A stretch of 64,000 nt of DNA from Sphaerisporangium sp040685555 (GTDB lineage Bacteria > Actinomycetota > Actinomycetes > Streptosporangiales > Streptosporangiaceae): positions 1 through 64,000 of the forward strand of contig NZ_JBFBIK010000017.1 of NCBI RefSeq assembly GCF_040685555.1. The letters run 5' to 3'. Shown here piece by piece: positions 1 through 8,697 of the stretch (the stretch's first letter is position 1; each line of letters opens with the position of its first letter). The translations under genes were made by a program, and so were the position numbers. A model generated the notes under the pieces. The model saw only the letters and a list, made by a program, of their open reading frames with translations. It made no database searches and was not told the origin of the DNA.

Positions 1-6
1 CTGATG

Positions 7-40
7 AAGGGGCGGCGGGCCACACGGCCCGCCGCCCCTT
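7..40 (+). terminator. Strong hairpin, probable terminator of the gene before the window
   Basis: Positions 7-21 and 26-40 form a perfect 15-bp GC-rich stem with a 4-nt loop (acac). There is only a short pyrimidine tail (cttc) and no long T run, as is usual in high-GC actinobacteria. It lies upstream of the kinase gene. In relatives the gene before rpmE is usually rho, so the hairpin may end rho, but that gene is outside the window. Confidence 0.7.
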
Positions 41-269
41 CTTCACGTCCGGACCCCTTCTTCGGCCCGCCGGAGGCATGATGGGCTTGGCGGCGCTCCT
101 CTCCGTCCGGTGGGGTTGTCCCCACCCGAGGACTCGCGCCTGCCCCATGGCGGCGCCCCCGAGGACTTGGCAGGCTCGTGTCGTCCGGTCGAGTCACGGC
201 GGCCGGCCCCTGCGCGCAAGGATGCCCGTCCGGATGCCCGGCCGGACGCCCGACAGGAGGAGCCACAGG

Positions 270-1565
270 ATGACTGCCGAAGCGGCGGTGACAGGGCGCC
301 CGCCGTTGCGCGAACGCGTGCCGTTGGGGCCGCGCGGGCCTCTTGGCCTGCTCGTCGACCCCATGACCTGGCGGGCCGCGCCGTACCTCATGGTCAGCGC
401 GGCCCTCGGCGTCACCTGGTTCGTGATCCTCGCGGTGGCCGTGCCCGCCGCGCTGGCGATGATCCTCGTCTGGGTGGGCGTGCCGCTGTTCGTGCTGACG
501 ATGCTGCTCTGGCGGGTTGGGGCCATGCTGGAGCGCCGTCTCCTCAGGCTCGCCCTGGGCGTCACCATCCCCGATCCGTACCGGCCGAGGCCGGGCCGGG
601 GGCTCGGCGTCCATCTGGGGTGGCTGTTCGGCGATCCCGCCACCTGGAAGGACCTCGGTTACCTGCTGCTGCTGTTCCCGCTCGGCATGGTCGAGTTCTT
701 CGTATCGCTGACGTTGTGGGTGTGCTCGATCGGGTTCCTCATCCAGCCGGTCCTCGTGACCATGGGCCAGACGACCGCGATCACCGACCAGCTGGTGATC
801 GCCAGCGTGCCCGAGTCGCTGCCGTGGGCCTTCGTGGGGCTGCTTCTGCTGGTGGCCACGCTCTACATCGTCCGGGCCATGGCGTGGCTCCACGGCACGC
901 TGGCGACCGCGCTCCTCGGTCCAGGTGACGAGGCCCGGGTCATGCACCTGCGGGCGAGCCGGGCCAGAGGCGTGGACGCCGCCGAGGCCGAGCGGCGCAG
1001 GATCGAGCGTGACCTGCACGACGGCGCCCAGCAGCGGCTGCTCTCGGTGGCCCTGGACCTCGGGAGGGCCCAGGCCAAGCTCGACTCCCATCCCGAGGAG
1101 GCCAGGGAACTGCTCGCCCAGGCCCACGCGGGCACCAAGGCCGCGATCACCGAGTTACGCGATCTCGCGCGCGGCATTTACCCGGCCATCCTCACCGACA
1201 GGGGCCTCGACGCGGCGCTGTCGGCGCTCGCCGCCCGGGCGCCGGTCCGCGTGGACGTCTCGGTCGAGAGCGCCGACCGGCCGCCCGCGGCGGTGGAGAG
1301 CATCGCGTACTTCATCGTCGCCGAGTCGCTGACGAACATCGCCAGGCACTCGGCGGCCACCGAGGCGTCGGTCAAGGTGAGCCGCGAGAACGATCGGGTC
1401 GTGGTGGAGGTACGGGACAACGGCGTCGGCGGCGCGGAGGCACGCCCCGGGGGCGGGCTCGCCGGGCTCGCCGACCGCGCGGCGACGATCGACGGCGCGT
1501 TGACCGTCGAGAGCCCGCCGGGCGGCCCCACGCTCATCCGCGCCCGGCTACCGTACGAGTGGTGA
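270..1565 (+). CDS. Two-component sensor histidine kinase (NarL-partner type, HisKA_3)
   Basis: Membrane sensor kinase, 431 aa, expected to phosphorylate the response regulator encoded right after it. The N-terminal ~215 residues contain two pairs of hydrophobic membrane segments, like the actinobacterial putative-sensor domain. The dimerisation/phosphoacceptor helix follows, with His250 in the motif ERDLHDGAQQRL. The C-terminal ATPase domain shows an N-box (ESLTNIARHS) and a G-box (DNGVGG). Start chosen at ATG 270 because aggagg lies 9 nt upstream; the frame is open further upstream but without a ribosome site. The signal sensed cannot be told from the sequence. The gene ends 22 bases before the regulator, so the two are probably co-transcribed. 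Confidence 0.9.
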   Translation: MTAEAAVTGRPPLRERVPLGPRGPLGLLVDPMTWRAAPYLMVSAALGVTWFVILAVAVPAALAMILVWVGVPLFVLTMLLWRVGAMLERRLLRLALGVTIPDPYRPRPGRGLGVHLGWLFGDPATWKDLGYLLLLFPLGMVEFFVSLTLWVCSIGFLIQPVLVTMGQTTAITDQLVIASVPESLPWAFVGLLLLVATLYIVRAMAWLHGTLATALLGPGDEARVMHLRASRARGVDAAEAERRRIERDLHDGAQQRLLSVALDLGRAQAKLDSHPEEARELLAQAHAGTKAAITELRDLARGIYPAILTDRGLDAALSALAARAPVRVDVSVESADRPPAAVESIAYFIVAESLTNIARHSAATEASVKVSRENDRVVVEVRDNGVGGAEARPGGGLAGLADRAATIDGALTVESPPGGPTLIRARLPYEW

Positions 1566-1587
1566 TGGTCATGAGGTGGCGGCCGCC

Positions 1588-2235
1588 ATGCGGGTGGTGA
1601 TCGCGGAGGACTCCGTCCTGCTGCGAGAAGGGCTGATCAGGCTGCTCGCCGACGGAGGCATCGACACGGTGGCGGCGACGGGCGACGGTCCGGGCCTGGT
1701 CGAGGCCGTGCGCACGTACGAGCCCGATCTCGCGGTCGTCGACGTGCGCATGCCGCCGAGCCACACCGACGAGGGTCTACGGGCGGCGCTCGCGGCCCGT
1801 GCGCTGGTGCCCGGGCTCCCCGTGCTGGTGCTGTCGCAGTACGTCGAGGAGCGGTACGCCACCGAGCTCATCGGGCGTGGCGCGGCGGCGGTGGGCTACC
1901 TGCTCAAGGAACGGGTCGCCGACGTGGCCGAGTTCCTCGACGCGGTGCGCCGGGTCGCCTCGGGGGGCACGGTCATCGACCCCGAGGTCGTCGTGCAGTT
2001 GCTGAGCCGCCGCCGGCACGACCGCCCGATGGACTCGCTCACCGGGAGGGAGGCGGAGGTGCTGGGGCTGATGGCGGAGGGCCGGTCCAACAACGCGATC
2101 GCCGGGCGCCTGCGCGTCACCGAGGGCGCGGTCGAGAAGCACATCTCCGGCATCTTCGGCAAGCTCGGCCTCGATCCCACACCTGACGACCATCGCCGGG
2201 TGCTCGCCGTCCTGGCCTATCTGGGCCACGTCTAG
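1588..2235 (+). CDS. NarL/LuxR-type response regulator
   Basis: Partner of the upstream kinase, 215 aa. The N-terminal receiver domain has acidic residues near the start (AEDS), the phosphoacceptor Asp52 in VVDVRMP, and a Lys (LLKERV) near residue 103. A LuxR helix-turn-helix covers about residues 150-205, with SLTGREAEVLGLMAEGRSN and a recognition helix around VTEGAVEKHISGIF. Start taken at ATG 1588, preceded by gaggtgg; a GTG at 1576 is the alternative and adds four residues. Expected to act as a DNA-binding transcription factor. Its targets are unknown; regulators of this class often act on neighbouring genes or their own operon. Confidence 0.9.
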   Translation: MRVVIAEDSVLLREGLIRLLADGGIDTVAATGDGPGLVEAVRTYEPDLAVVDVRMPPSHTDEGLRAALAARALVPGLPVLVLSQYVEERYATELIGRGAAAVGYLLKERVADVAEFLDAVRRVASGGTVIDPEVVVQLLSRRRHDRPMDSLTGREAEVLGLMAEGRSNNAIAGRLRVTEGAVEKHISGIFGKLGLDPTPDDHRRVLAVLAYLGHV

Positions 2236-2615
2236 GTAACGCGCACGGCTCGTCCGCCGGGCGCGGAGAGCGCGCCGTGACCGTATCGGCGGGGTCGTCC
2301 TGCGGGTCTCGTGGCGGAGGCGTGACTCGCGGATGGCGCAACGACTGCGGTCACCTGCTGAATTTTCCGTAAATATTGGTGTTCCTTCGCTTAGGCTCCG
2401 CAGGCCGCCGGAGACCACTTCGGCGGTGTCGTGTCAGCCTCCAGTCCCGCCCGGGACCTGGTCCCTCCCGCCCGGGAATGATCGATGGCCTGGTGTGGTT
2501 ACAGGATCTGGCACACTGGTAGCCGAACCACGGCGGTTCCGGTTCCCGCCCGCCCGCGCGTCACCTGACCGCGAGAGACGAAGGCGACCCGGCGACCGCG
2601 CCAGAGAGGATTGAC
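2236..2615. other. Intergenic region before rpmE
   Basis: No convincing gene. A short 6-bp hairpin (2260-2265 with 2271-2276) just after the response regulator could be a weak terminator. An AT-rich patch around 2355-2385 stands out from the GC-rich surroundings and may hold the rpmE promoter, but no clear -35/-10 pair could be fixed. The rpmE ribosome site (agagagga) lies at the right end. Confidence 0.4.
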
Positions 2616-2834
2616 ATGAAGCCCGACATTCACCCGGAGTACGCCACCACTCAGGTGACGTGCAGCTGCGGCAGCAGCTTCACCACCCGTAGCACCGCCA
2701 AGAACGGCGTCATCCACGCCGACGTGTGCTCCGCCTGCCACCCGTTCTACACGGGCAAGCAGAAGATCCTGGACACCGGTGGCCGGGTCGCCCGCTTCGA
2801 GAAGCGTTTCGGCAAGAAGCCCGCGAGCAAGTAG
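2616..2834 (+). CDS. rpmE: 50S ribosomal protein L31, zinc-binding (C+) form
   Basis: 72-aa ribosomal protein L31 of the large subunit. Four cysteines (C16, C18, C38, C41) in CSCG and CSACHPFY form the zinc site, so this is the zinc-containing paralogue. The zinc-free paralogue made under zinc starvation usually lies elsewhere. The conserved HPFYTGKQ motif is present and length is normal. Strong ribosome site agagagga precedes the ATG. It lies upstream of prfA, as in most actinobacteria. Confidence 0.95.
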   Translation: MKPDIHPEYATTQVTCSCGSSFTTRSTAKNGVIHADVCSACHPFYTGKQKILDTGGRVARFEKRFGKKPASK

Positions 2835-2948
2835 CTCGGCAAGAAGCGCCGGCTCGGAGTCGTCCCCCATTCTGGGGGGCGGGCCCGGGTCGGCGTTCTT
2901 GGTGATGGCCCCGGTTCTTGCCTGTTTGTGATGGAAGAAGGACACACG

Positions 2949-4001
2949 GTGAACCTCGACGAGTTGCTCAACGAGTACGCGGAGCTTGAGCAGAAGCTCG
3001 CCGACCCCGCCGTGCACGCCGACCAGAACCAGGCGCGGACCCTCGGTAAGCGCTACGCGCAGCTGACCCCCATCGTCTCCACCTACCGTGAGCTCGAAGG
3101 CGTCCGGGACGACCTGCAGGCCGCCAAGGAGCTCGCCGGCGAGGACCCGGCCTTCGCCGAGGAGGCCGTCGAGCTCGAGGGCCGCATCTCCCCGCTGGAG
3201 GAGCGGCTCACACACCTGCTCGTCCCGCGCGACCCCAACGACGACAAAGACATCATCATGGAGATCAAGGCCGGCGAGGGCGGCGAGGAGTCGGCCCTGT
3301 TCGCCGGAGACCTGCTCCGCATGTACCTCCGGTACGCCGAGCGCGTCGGCTGGAAGGCCGAGATCATCGACGCCCAGCACTCCGATCTCGGCGGCTACAA
3401 GGACGTCACCGTCGCGGTGAAGGGCAAGGGCGCCGACGGCGTCTGGTCGCGCCTGAAGTTCGAGGGCGGGGTCCACCGGGTCCAGCGCGTTCCGGTCACC
3501 GAGTCGCAGGGCCGCATCCACACCTCCGCGGCCGGCGTCCTCGTGTACCCCGAGGCGGAGGACGTCGAGGTGCAGATCGACCCCAACGACCTCCGCGTCG
3601 ACGTGTTCCGCAGCTCCGGTCCGGGCGGGCAGAGCGTCAACACCACCGACTCCGCCGTGCGGATCACCCACGTGCCGACCGGAGTGGTCGTCTCCTGCCA
3701 GAACGAGAAGAGCCAGCTGCAGAACAAGGAGTCCGCCCTGCGGATCCTGCGTGCGCGGCTCCTCGCCATAGCCCAGGAGGAGGCCGACGCCGCGGCCTCG
3801 GCCGAGCGCAAGTCGCAGGTGCGCACGGTCGATCGTTCCGAGCGCGTCCGCACCTACAACTACCCGGAGAACCGCATCTCCGACCACCGCGTAGGGTTCA
3901 AGGCCTACAACCTCGACCACGTCCTCGACGGCGACCTCTCCGCGGTCATACAGGCCCTGGCGGACGCCGAGATGGCGGACAAGCTCGCCTCCCACTCGTA
4001 A
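2949..4001 (+). CDS. prfA: Peptide chain release factor 1
   Basis: RF1, 350 aa, terminates translation at UAA and UAG. The PVT tripeptide (anticodon mimic) lies in the conserved RVPVTESQGRIHTSA stretch and the catalytic GGQ is at residues 226-228 in RSSGPGGQSVNTTDS. Start placed at GTG 2949 because gaagaagga lies just upstream and family members begin with the NLDELL sequence; in-frame GTG/ATG codons at 2928 and 2931 would add six or seven unusual residues. A small hairpin (2864-2869 with 2873-2878) lies between rpmE and this gene. Its glutamine is the substrate of the methyltransferase encoded next. Confidence 0.95.
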   Translation: MNLDELLNEYAELEQKLADPAVHADQNQARTLGKRYAQLTPIVSTYRELEGVRDDLQAAKELAGEDPAFAEEAVELEGRISPLEERLTHLLVPRDPNDDKDIIMEIKAGEGGEESALFAGDLLRMYLRYAERVGWKAEIIDAQHSDLGGYKDVTVAVKGKGADGVWSRLKFEGGVHRVQRVPVTESQGRIHTSAAGVLVYPEAEDVEVQIDPNDLRVDVFRSSGPGGQSVNTTDSAVRITHVPTGVVVSCQNEKSQLQNKESALRILRARLLAIAQEEADAAASAERKSQVRTVDRSERVRTYNYPENRISDHRVGFKAYNLDHVLDGDLSAVIQALADAEMADKLASHS

Positions 4002-4024
4002 CGACACAATCGACGAAAACTCCC

Positions 4025-4879
4025 ATGACCCTGCTGATGGACGAGATAGCGCTGGCGACCGCCCGGCTCGCCGAGGCGGGTGTGCCCTCACCGCGAACCG
4101 ACGCTGAGGAGATCGCGGCGTTCGTCCATGGTGTGCGGCGTGGCCAGCTCCACACGGTGCCCGATTCCGAGTTCGACGCGCTGTTCTGGGAGGGCATCGC
4201 GCGGCGCGAGTCGCGCGAGCCGCTGCAGCACATCACCGGGCACGCCTACTTCCGGTATCTGTCGCTGGAGGTCGGTCCCGGTGTGTTCGTGCCGCGGCCT
4301 GAGACCGAGGTGGTCGCGGGCTGGGCGATCGACCGGCTGCGCGAGATGGACGTCGCGTCCCCGGTCGTGGTCGATCTCGGCACCGGCTCGGGCGCCATCG
4401 CCCTGTCGATCGCCCAGGAGGTCGCGCTCGCCCAGGTGCACGCGGTCGAGGTCGATCCGGTGGCGTACGGCTGGGCCAAGCAGAACATCGTGGAGCATGG
4501 TCAGGGCCGCGTGTCCCTCCATCCCGAGGATCTCGCCGACTGCCTTCCCGAGCTCGACGGCCAGGTTGACCTGGTCGTCTCCAACCCGCCGTACATCCCT
4601 CCTGGGGCCGTGCCACGCGATCCCGAGGTGCGCGACTACGATCCGTCCCGCGCCCTGTACGGCTCGGGGGAGGACGGCCTCGACGAGGTGCGCGCCGTCG
4701 AGCGTACGGCGCGGCGGTTACTGCGTCCCGGAGGCCTCGTGGCCGTCGAGCACGCGGACCAGCAGGGCTCGGCCGTCTATCTCGTGTTCTCCGAGGAGCG
4801 CGGCTGGCGGGACGCTCGTAACAACGCCGATCTCGCCAACCGCGATCGTTTCGTCACGGCACGGTTCGGCCAGGAATAG
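4025..4879 (+). CDS. prmC: Release factor glutamine N5-methyltransferase
   Basis: PrmC/HemK family, 284 aa. It methylates the GGQ glutamine of release factors using S-adenosylmethionine. The N-terminal helical substrate-binding domain covers about residues 1-85. The SAM-binding site is DLGTGSGAIALSIA, and the catalytic NPPY motif is at residues 187-190. ATG 4025 was chosen; ATG 4037 is a possible shorter start, and no strong ribosome site separates them. It follows its substrate gene prfA by 23 bases, the standard gene order. Confidence 0.95.
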   Translation: MTLLMDEIALATARLAEAGVPSPRTDAEEIAAFVHGVRRGQLHTVPDSEFDALFWEGIARRESREPLQHITGHAYFRYLSLEVGPGVFVPRPETEVVAGWAIDRLREMDVASPVVVDLGTGSGAIALSIAQEVALAQVHAVEVDPVAYGWAKQNIVEHGQGRVSLHPEDLADCLPELDGQVDLVVSNPPYIPPGAVPRDPEVRDYDPSRALYGSGEDGLDEVRAVERTARRLLRPGGLVAVEHADQQGSAVYLVFSEERGWRDARNNADLANRDRFVTARFGQE

Positions 4880-4934
4880 GAGCCCGCACCGGTCTCCCGG
4901 CGCCGGGCTCACCCACGTGGGAGGATGAAAAGTC

Positions 4935-5966
4935 GTGAGTCGACGCTATGACTCTTCGAACATCGAGGAGCGTGCCGCAGGGCTGGCCGACGCCGCGTCG
5001 GCCATCAGGGCCGGCGAGCTCGTGGTCATACCGACCGACACGGTCTACGGCATCGGGGCCGACGCCTTCACCCCGTCGGCGGTCGCGGACCTTCTGGAGG
5101 CCAAGGGGCGTGGCAGAGACATGCCCGTCCCCGTGCTGGTCGGCACCGTCCGCGCGGCGGGCGCCCTGGTGGAGGACCTCGGCAGCTACGGGCAGGATCT
5201 GATCGACGCGTTCTGGCCCGGCCCGCTGACGCTGGTCTGCCGGGCGAGCCGCTCGCTCAACTGGGACCTCGGCGACACTAAGGGCACCGTGGCGATCCGC
5301 ATGCCGTTGCACGCGATCGCGCTGGAGCTTCTCAAGGAGACCGGGCCCATGGCGGTGAGCAGCGCCAACCGGTCCGGCGCGCCGCCCGCGACGACCGCGG
5401 CGGACGCCGAGGAGCAGCTCGGGGAGTCGGTGGCGGTCTACCTCGACGGCGGCGCGTGCGCCGACAGCACGCCCTCCACGATCATCGACCTGACGACCCC
5501 CGTGCCCCGGGTGCTGCGTAAGGGCGCCATCTCGGTCGAGAAGCTGCGAGGCGTGATCGGGTACGTGGCGACGGACGCCGAACCGGAACCGGAGCCCGAC
5601 CTCGCCAAGTCGGACTCTGGCGACAAGGTCGACCTAACCGATAATGCCGACCAGGCTGACAAGCCAGATCAGTCCGACAAGTCTGATCAGGTCGAGAAGG
5701 CCGACCACGCCGACCACGCCGACAAGGCCGGGCCGGCCGACGAGGTCCGGCCTTCCGTGACGGTTGAGACTTCGGAGAAGCCCGAGCCCTCGGAGAAGGC
5801 CGAGACGTCGGGGAAGGCGGAGACGTACGAGAACTCCGACAAGTTCGACAAGACCGACAAGCCGACCTCGATCGATCCCGTGGACGAGAACACCGGGGCC
5901 GGTCTGGCCGACTCGGTGAGATCCGGCAAGTCCGGTGCGGCCGACGCTACGAGGAAAGACGCCTGA
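4935..5966 (+). CDS. tsaC: L-threonylcarbamoyladenylate synthase (TsaC/YrdC type) with a long Asp/Lys-rich tail
   Basis: Makes threonylcarbamoyl-AMP from threonine, bicarbonate and ATP for the t6A37 modification of ANN-decoding tRNAs. The YrdC-like domain covers about residues 15-215 and shows VIPTDTVYGIGADA, the KGRGRDMPVPVLV stretch and SSANRSG. The family normally ends near here. This protein runs on to 343 aa with about 130 residues of low-complexity sequence rich in Asp, Lys, Ser and Glu (repeats such as DKSDQ and DHADHADKA). The tail resembles that of the next gene product in composition. GTG start 4935 follows ggaggatgaaaag. The catalytic assignment is firm; the tail has no known role. 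Confidence 0.92.
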   Translation: MSRRYDSSNIEERAAGLADAASAIRAGELVVIPTDTVYGIGADAFTPSAVADLLEAKGRGRDMPVPVLVGTVRAAGALVEDLGSYGQDLIDAFWPGPLTLVCRASRSLNWDLGDTKGTVAIRMPLHAIALELLKETGPMAVSSANRSGAPPATTAADAEEQLGESVAVYLDGGACADSTPSTIIDLTTPVPRVLRKGAISVEKLRGVIGYVATDAEPEPEPDLAKSDSGDKVDLTDNADQADKPDQSDKSDQVEKADHADHADKAGPADEVRPSVTVETSEKPEPSEKAETSGKAETYENSDKFDKTDKPTSIDPVDENTGAGLADSVRSGKSGAADATRKDA

Positions 5967-6013
5967 CGCGACGGGAAAGACGGCTGACACGACGAGGAAA
6001 GACGGCTGACGCT
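5949..6013 (+). repeat. Tandem 21-22 bp repeat (x3) crossing the tsaC stop codon
   Basis: Three imperfect copies of acgaggaaagacgcctgacg lie head to tail at 5949-5970, 5971-5991 and 5992-6013. The first copy contains the tsaC stop codon (tga 5964-5966) and the second has an in-frame tga at the same place. This looks like replication slippage at the end of a gene whose tail is itself repetitive. Confidence 0.7.
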
Positions 6014-6023
6014 GCGCGGGAAC

Positions 6024-6064
6024 GCGAGTGGCGGCGTCCGGGCACCGGCTCCGGCGCCGCTCGC
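6024..6064 (+). terminator. Hairpin after tsaC
   Basis: gcgagtggcg (6024-6033) pairs with cgccgctcgc (6055-6064), a 10-bp stem with one G-T pair and a 21-nt loop that can itself fold (ccggctccgg). It is a probable terminator for the prfA-prmC-tsaC unit, 58 bases after the stop. Confidence 0.45.
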
Positions 6065-6249
6065 GTCCTCCGCGAATCATGCCGTATGGCTATCGCCGGG
6101 GCGTATGGTCGGTGGGTCTCAGTACCGTGAGGTGCGTCTGTGCTCTTGAGCGACGGGCTGTAGCGAGGGAGCATGGCTGCGAGCGGGCGCGAGCCCTCTC
6201 CAGTGAGCGGAACCAGGGGGAGCGCGACCACGAGCACCGGGAGACGCCC

Positions 6250-8190
6250 ATGGGCAAGCTGGACGGAATGGACCCGAAGCTGGTCCGTGAGCTGTTGGCC
6301 GAGGTCGGGCGGGCCGGTGCGCAAATGCGCACCGTGGAGTCCCGCATCACCCAGCTGACGAGCGGAGCCGGCCTGGCGGTCCCGGCCACCCATCGGCCCG
6401 CCCAGGTGGCGGACGCGGGAGACACGCTGGTCAAGGATGTCGGCGCCAGGCTCGTCCTCCTGGAGAAGAAGGAAAAGCAGAACGACCCGGCGACCGGCCC
6501 CAAGGGAATGAAGCAGACCGTTCCCGACAAGCACGACTCGAAGTCTCAGGGCGACAAGTCCGAGAAGTCCGACAAGGACGGCACGCCCACCAGCGACTCC
6601 CACGACAAGTCGCAGAAGCAAGATCCCCCGAAGACGGACAAGGATCATGCTCCCAAGGCCGACAAGGACCACACTCCAAAGTCCGACAAGAACGACGCCC
6701 CCAAGGCCGACAAGCCCGACAAGAACGACGCCCCTAAGGCCGAGAAGCACGAAAATCCCGCCCCCAAGGGCGACACGCACGACGCCCCTAAGGCCGAAAA
6801 GCACGACAAGGATCCCGCCCCCAAGGCTGACAAGCACGACCCCAAGGGCCACACGCACGAGGTCCCCAAGAGCGACTCGCAGGACAAGACCCACAAGGTC
6901 GAGTCTCCGCAGGCGGAAAAGCCCGAGAGGCACGAGTCTCCCGAGGCCGATCGGTCCGATCCTTCGCCGAAGGCCGACAAGCCGGATCCCGCTCCCAAGC
7001 CTTCCGACAAGCACGACGCCCCTCAGGCCGACAAGCCTGACAAGCACGACACTCCCAAGTCCGATAACTCGGATCCCAGCCCGAAGGCCGACAAGTCCGA
7101 CCCGGCGCCCACGGGGGACTCGGCCCCTCAGGGTGACCCTGCTCCAAATGGGGATTCTGCGCCTACGGGGGACTCCGCTCCGCAGGGTGATGCGGCTCCG
7201 AGGGCTGAACCGGCGCCCACGGGGGACTCCGTTCCTAAGGGGGATTCCGTTCCCAATGCGGATTCTGCGCCTACGGGGGACTCCGCTCCGCAGGGTGATG
7301 CGGCTCCGAAGGCTGACCCGGCGCCTACTGGGGACTCGGCTCCGGAGGGTGGGCAGCCGCAGTCCGTGCCTCCGGCTGGGGATGGGGGGCAGGGCGGGGC
7401 CGATGGGCAGCTTGATACGCCGACTGTGGACAATCCCCACGACATCGACACCACGCAGGAGCGGACCCGGGTGATCGACGTCGATGGCGTAAGGGTCGTC
7501 GAGGTCACGATGAAGCCGCCCAGCGCGGAGCATCTCCGCTGGCTGATGCAGAACATGGACAAAATCCCCCCGACGGAACAGCCGGTGGTCGTCCCTCCCG
7601 ACGGGGCCGCGCCAGGCCATCCTCACGCGGACGGGCCTGTCGGCTATATCGAGCCCGGCGATCCGTCCGGCTCGGCCAAGCCGTCGGCACCCCTGGCCCC
7701 GGATTCGGGCGGGCAGGCGACAGGGCAGGCTCTCGCGGCTCCTCAGGGCGTTGTCCAGCCCGGTCAGCATGTTCAGTCAGGTGTTTATGCCCCGGCCGAC
7801 GACGCGGCCCGATATGGCCATTACAGCGGCGACGGCCCCCAGAACGGCGACGGCCCCCAGAACGGCGACGGCCCCCAGAATGGCGACGGCCTCCGGAACG
7901 GCGGTGGTTCCCAGTACGGTGACGGCCCCCAGGGCGGCGGTGGTTCCCAGTACGGTGACGGCGTCCAGAGCGGTGGTTCCGAGAACGGCGGGTTCCGCGA
8001 TGGTGACGGTTACCGGAGTGGTCCAGGCGGTGCCGAAGCGGGTGCTGGGCAGCTCGGCGGCTCATCCGCGTTCCCCGGTTCGGCCTCGTCGGCCGGGTGG
8101 CGGGAGGGCTCTGAGGCGCCGCCGGATGGGTGGGGTTCGAGTTCGTCGCCTGAGGACGAGGGCGGCGTGACATCGCCGTCCGGTTCGTAG
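6250..8190 (+). CDS. Helical-hairpin protein with very long Asp/Lys/Pro-rich repeat tail (WXG100-like N-terminus)
   Basis: 646 aa, not recognised as a named family. Residues ~5-75 predict two amphipathic helices with a turn, a shape seen in WXG100/ESX-type proteins, although a WxG motif is absent. From residue ~85 the sequence is low complexity in three zones: Asp/Lys repeats of the type APKADKHDK, then TGDSAPQGDAAP repeats, then GDGPQN repeats. A short ordered stretch (~395-435) around RVIDVDGVRVVEVTMKPPSA separates the second and third zones. There is no signal peptide. Start ATG 6250 follows gggagacgccc; the frame is open from 6028 but without ribosome site. The next gene starts 16 bases downstream and encodes a second small helical protein, so they may form a pair. 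Function unknown. Confidence 0.75.
   Translation: MGKLDGMDPKLVRELLAEVGRAGAQMRTVESRITQLTSGAGLAVPATHRPAQVADAGDTLVKDVGARLVLLEKKEKQNDPATGPKGMKQTVPDKHDSKSQGDKSEKSDKDGTPTSDSHDKSQKQDPPKTDKDHAPKADKDHTPKSDKNDAPKADKPDKNDAPKAEKHENPAPKGDTHDAPKAEKHDKDPAPKADKHDPKGHTHEVPKSDSQDKTHKVESPQAEKPERHESPEADRSDPSPKADKPDPAPKPSDKHDAPQADKPDKHDTPKSDNSDPSPKADKSDPAPTGDSAPQGDPAPNGDSAPTGDSAPQGDAAPRAEPAPTGDSVPKGDSVPNADSAPTGDSAPQGDAAPKADPAPTGDSAPEGGQPQSVPPAGDGGQGGADGQLDTPTVDNPHDIDTTQERTRVIDVDGVRVVEVTMKPPSAEHLRWLMQNMDKIPPTEQPVVVPPDGAAPGHPHADGPVGYIEPGDPSGSAKPSAPLAPDSGGQATGQALAAPQGVVQPGQHVQSGVYAPADDAARYGHYSGDGPQNGDGPQNGDGPQNGDGLRNGGGSQYGDGPQGGGGSQYGDGVQSGGSENGGFRDGDGYRSGPGGAEAGAGQLGGSSAFPGSASSAGWREGSEAPPDGWGSSSSPEDEGGVTSPSGS
7828..7971 (+). 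repeat. In-frame 18-bp tandem repeat (about 8 units)
   Basis: Units of ggcgacggcccccagaac and variants (alternating with ggcggtggttcccagtac) run in frame and encode GDGPQN / GGGSQY hexapeptides. The first three copies are nearly identical and the later ones have diverged. The region is prone to slippage and to assembly error. Confidence 0.85.
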
Positions 8191-8206
8191 AGGAGGGCCG
8201 CCTGAG

Positions 8207-8590
8207 ATGTATACCGACCCGCCGGCGCCGCAGCCGCTCCAGCCTGGGGAGACGCCCCCCGCGTCGTCTTCGGCCGACCCGTTCAGCCCGGACGGCCAGG
8301 CGAGCAACTGGCGCTTCAACCCCGAGTACCAAAAGCTCGTCGACCTCTGGCAGCAGACGCAGCCGTTGCTCGAAGGGCTCACCACCTCGCTGGACAAGGC
8401 GTACCAGATGGCCCGCAGCCGGGATGTCTGGGACGCGCCGGTCGCCGAGCGGTACGTCCAGGACATGACCGAGTGGCGCAACCGTCTCGGCATGTACCGC
8501 CAGGCCGTGCTGACCGCCATCAGCGACCAGGCGGCGGACACCCCCCGCTGGGTGCCGACGGCGTCCAGCGCTCCCCACGCCTACAGCTGA
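8207..8590 (+). CDS. Small WXG100-like helical protein, hypothetical
   Basis: 127 aa. A Pro/Ser-rich first 30 residues is followed by a helical hairpin: EYQKLVDLWQQTQPLLEGL, then after SRDVWDAPVAERY a second helix. The W-D-A-P turn followed by a Y/F-containing helix is reminiscent of WXG100 (ESAT-6-like) proteins, but the exact WxG is missing. Aggaggg 10 bases before ATG 8207 supports the start. It sits directly behind the long repeat-tail protein, and both may be partners or substrates of a type VII-like secretion system; no secretion ATPase gene is in this window. Function is inference. Confidence 0.7.
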   Translation: MYTDPPAPQPLQPGETPPASSSADPFSPDGQASNWRFNPEYQKLVDLWQQTQPLLEGLTTSLDKAYQMARSRDVWDAPVAERYVQDMTEWRNRLGMYRQAVLTAISDQAADTPRWVPTASSAPHAYS

Positions 8591-8697
8591 TCGTCGCCGC
8601 GGAAGTGCGGTGACCTGGCATCACGAGGCATACAGTGGGGAGATCGGTGGTCCTTACCGCACGCGTTTCGCGCGGGGGAAGGAGTGGTGAGCGAGCC

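Noticed and set aside
2499..4091. 530-codon minus-strand open frame
   Set aside because: Shadow of prfA; composition is biased and there is no ribosome site or family motif.
5947..7770. 607-codon minus-strand frame with Leu/Val/Gly/Arg repeats
   Set aside because: It is the reverse of the Asp/Lys repeat tail; the plus-strand frame has the ribosome site and an ordered N-terminus.
7828..7971. CRISPR-like short repeats
   Set aside because: Units are contiguous, in frame and without spacers, so this is a coding hexapeptide repeat.
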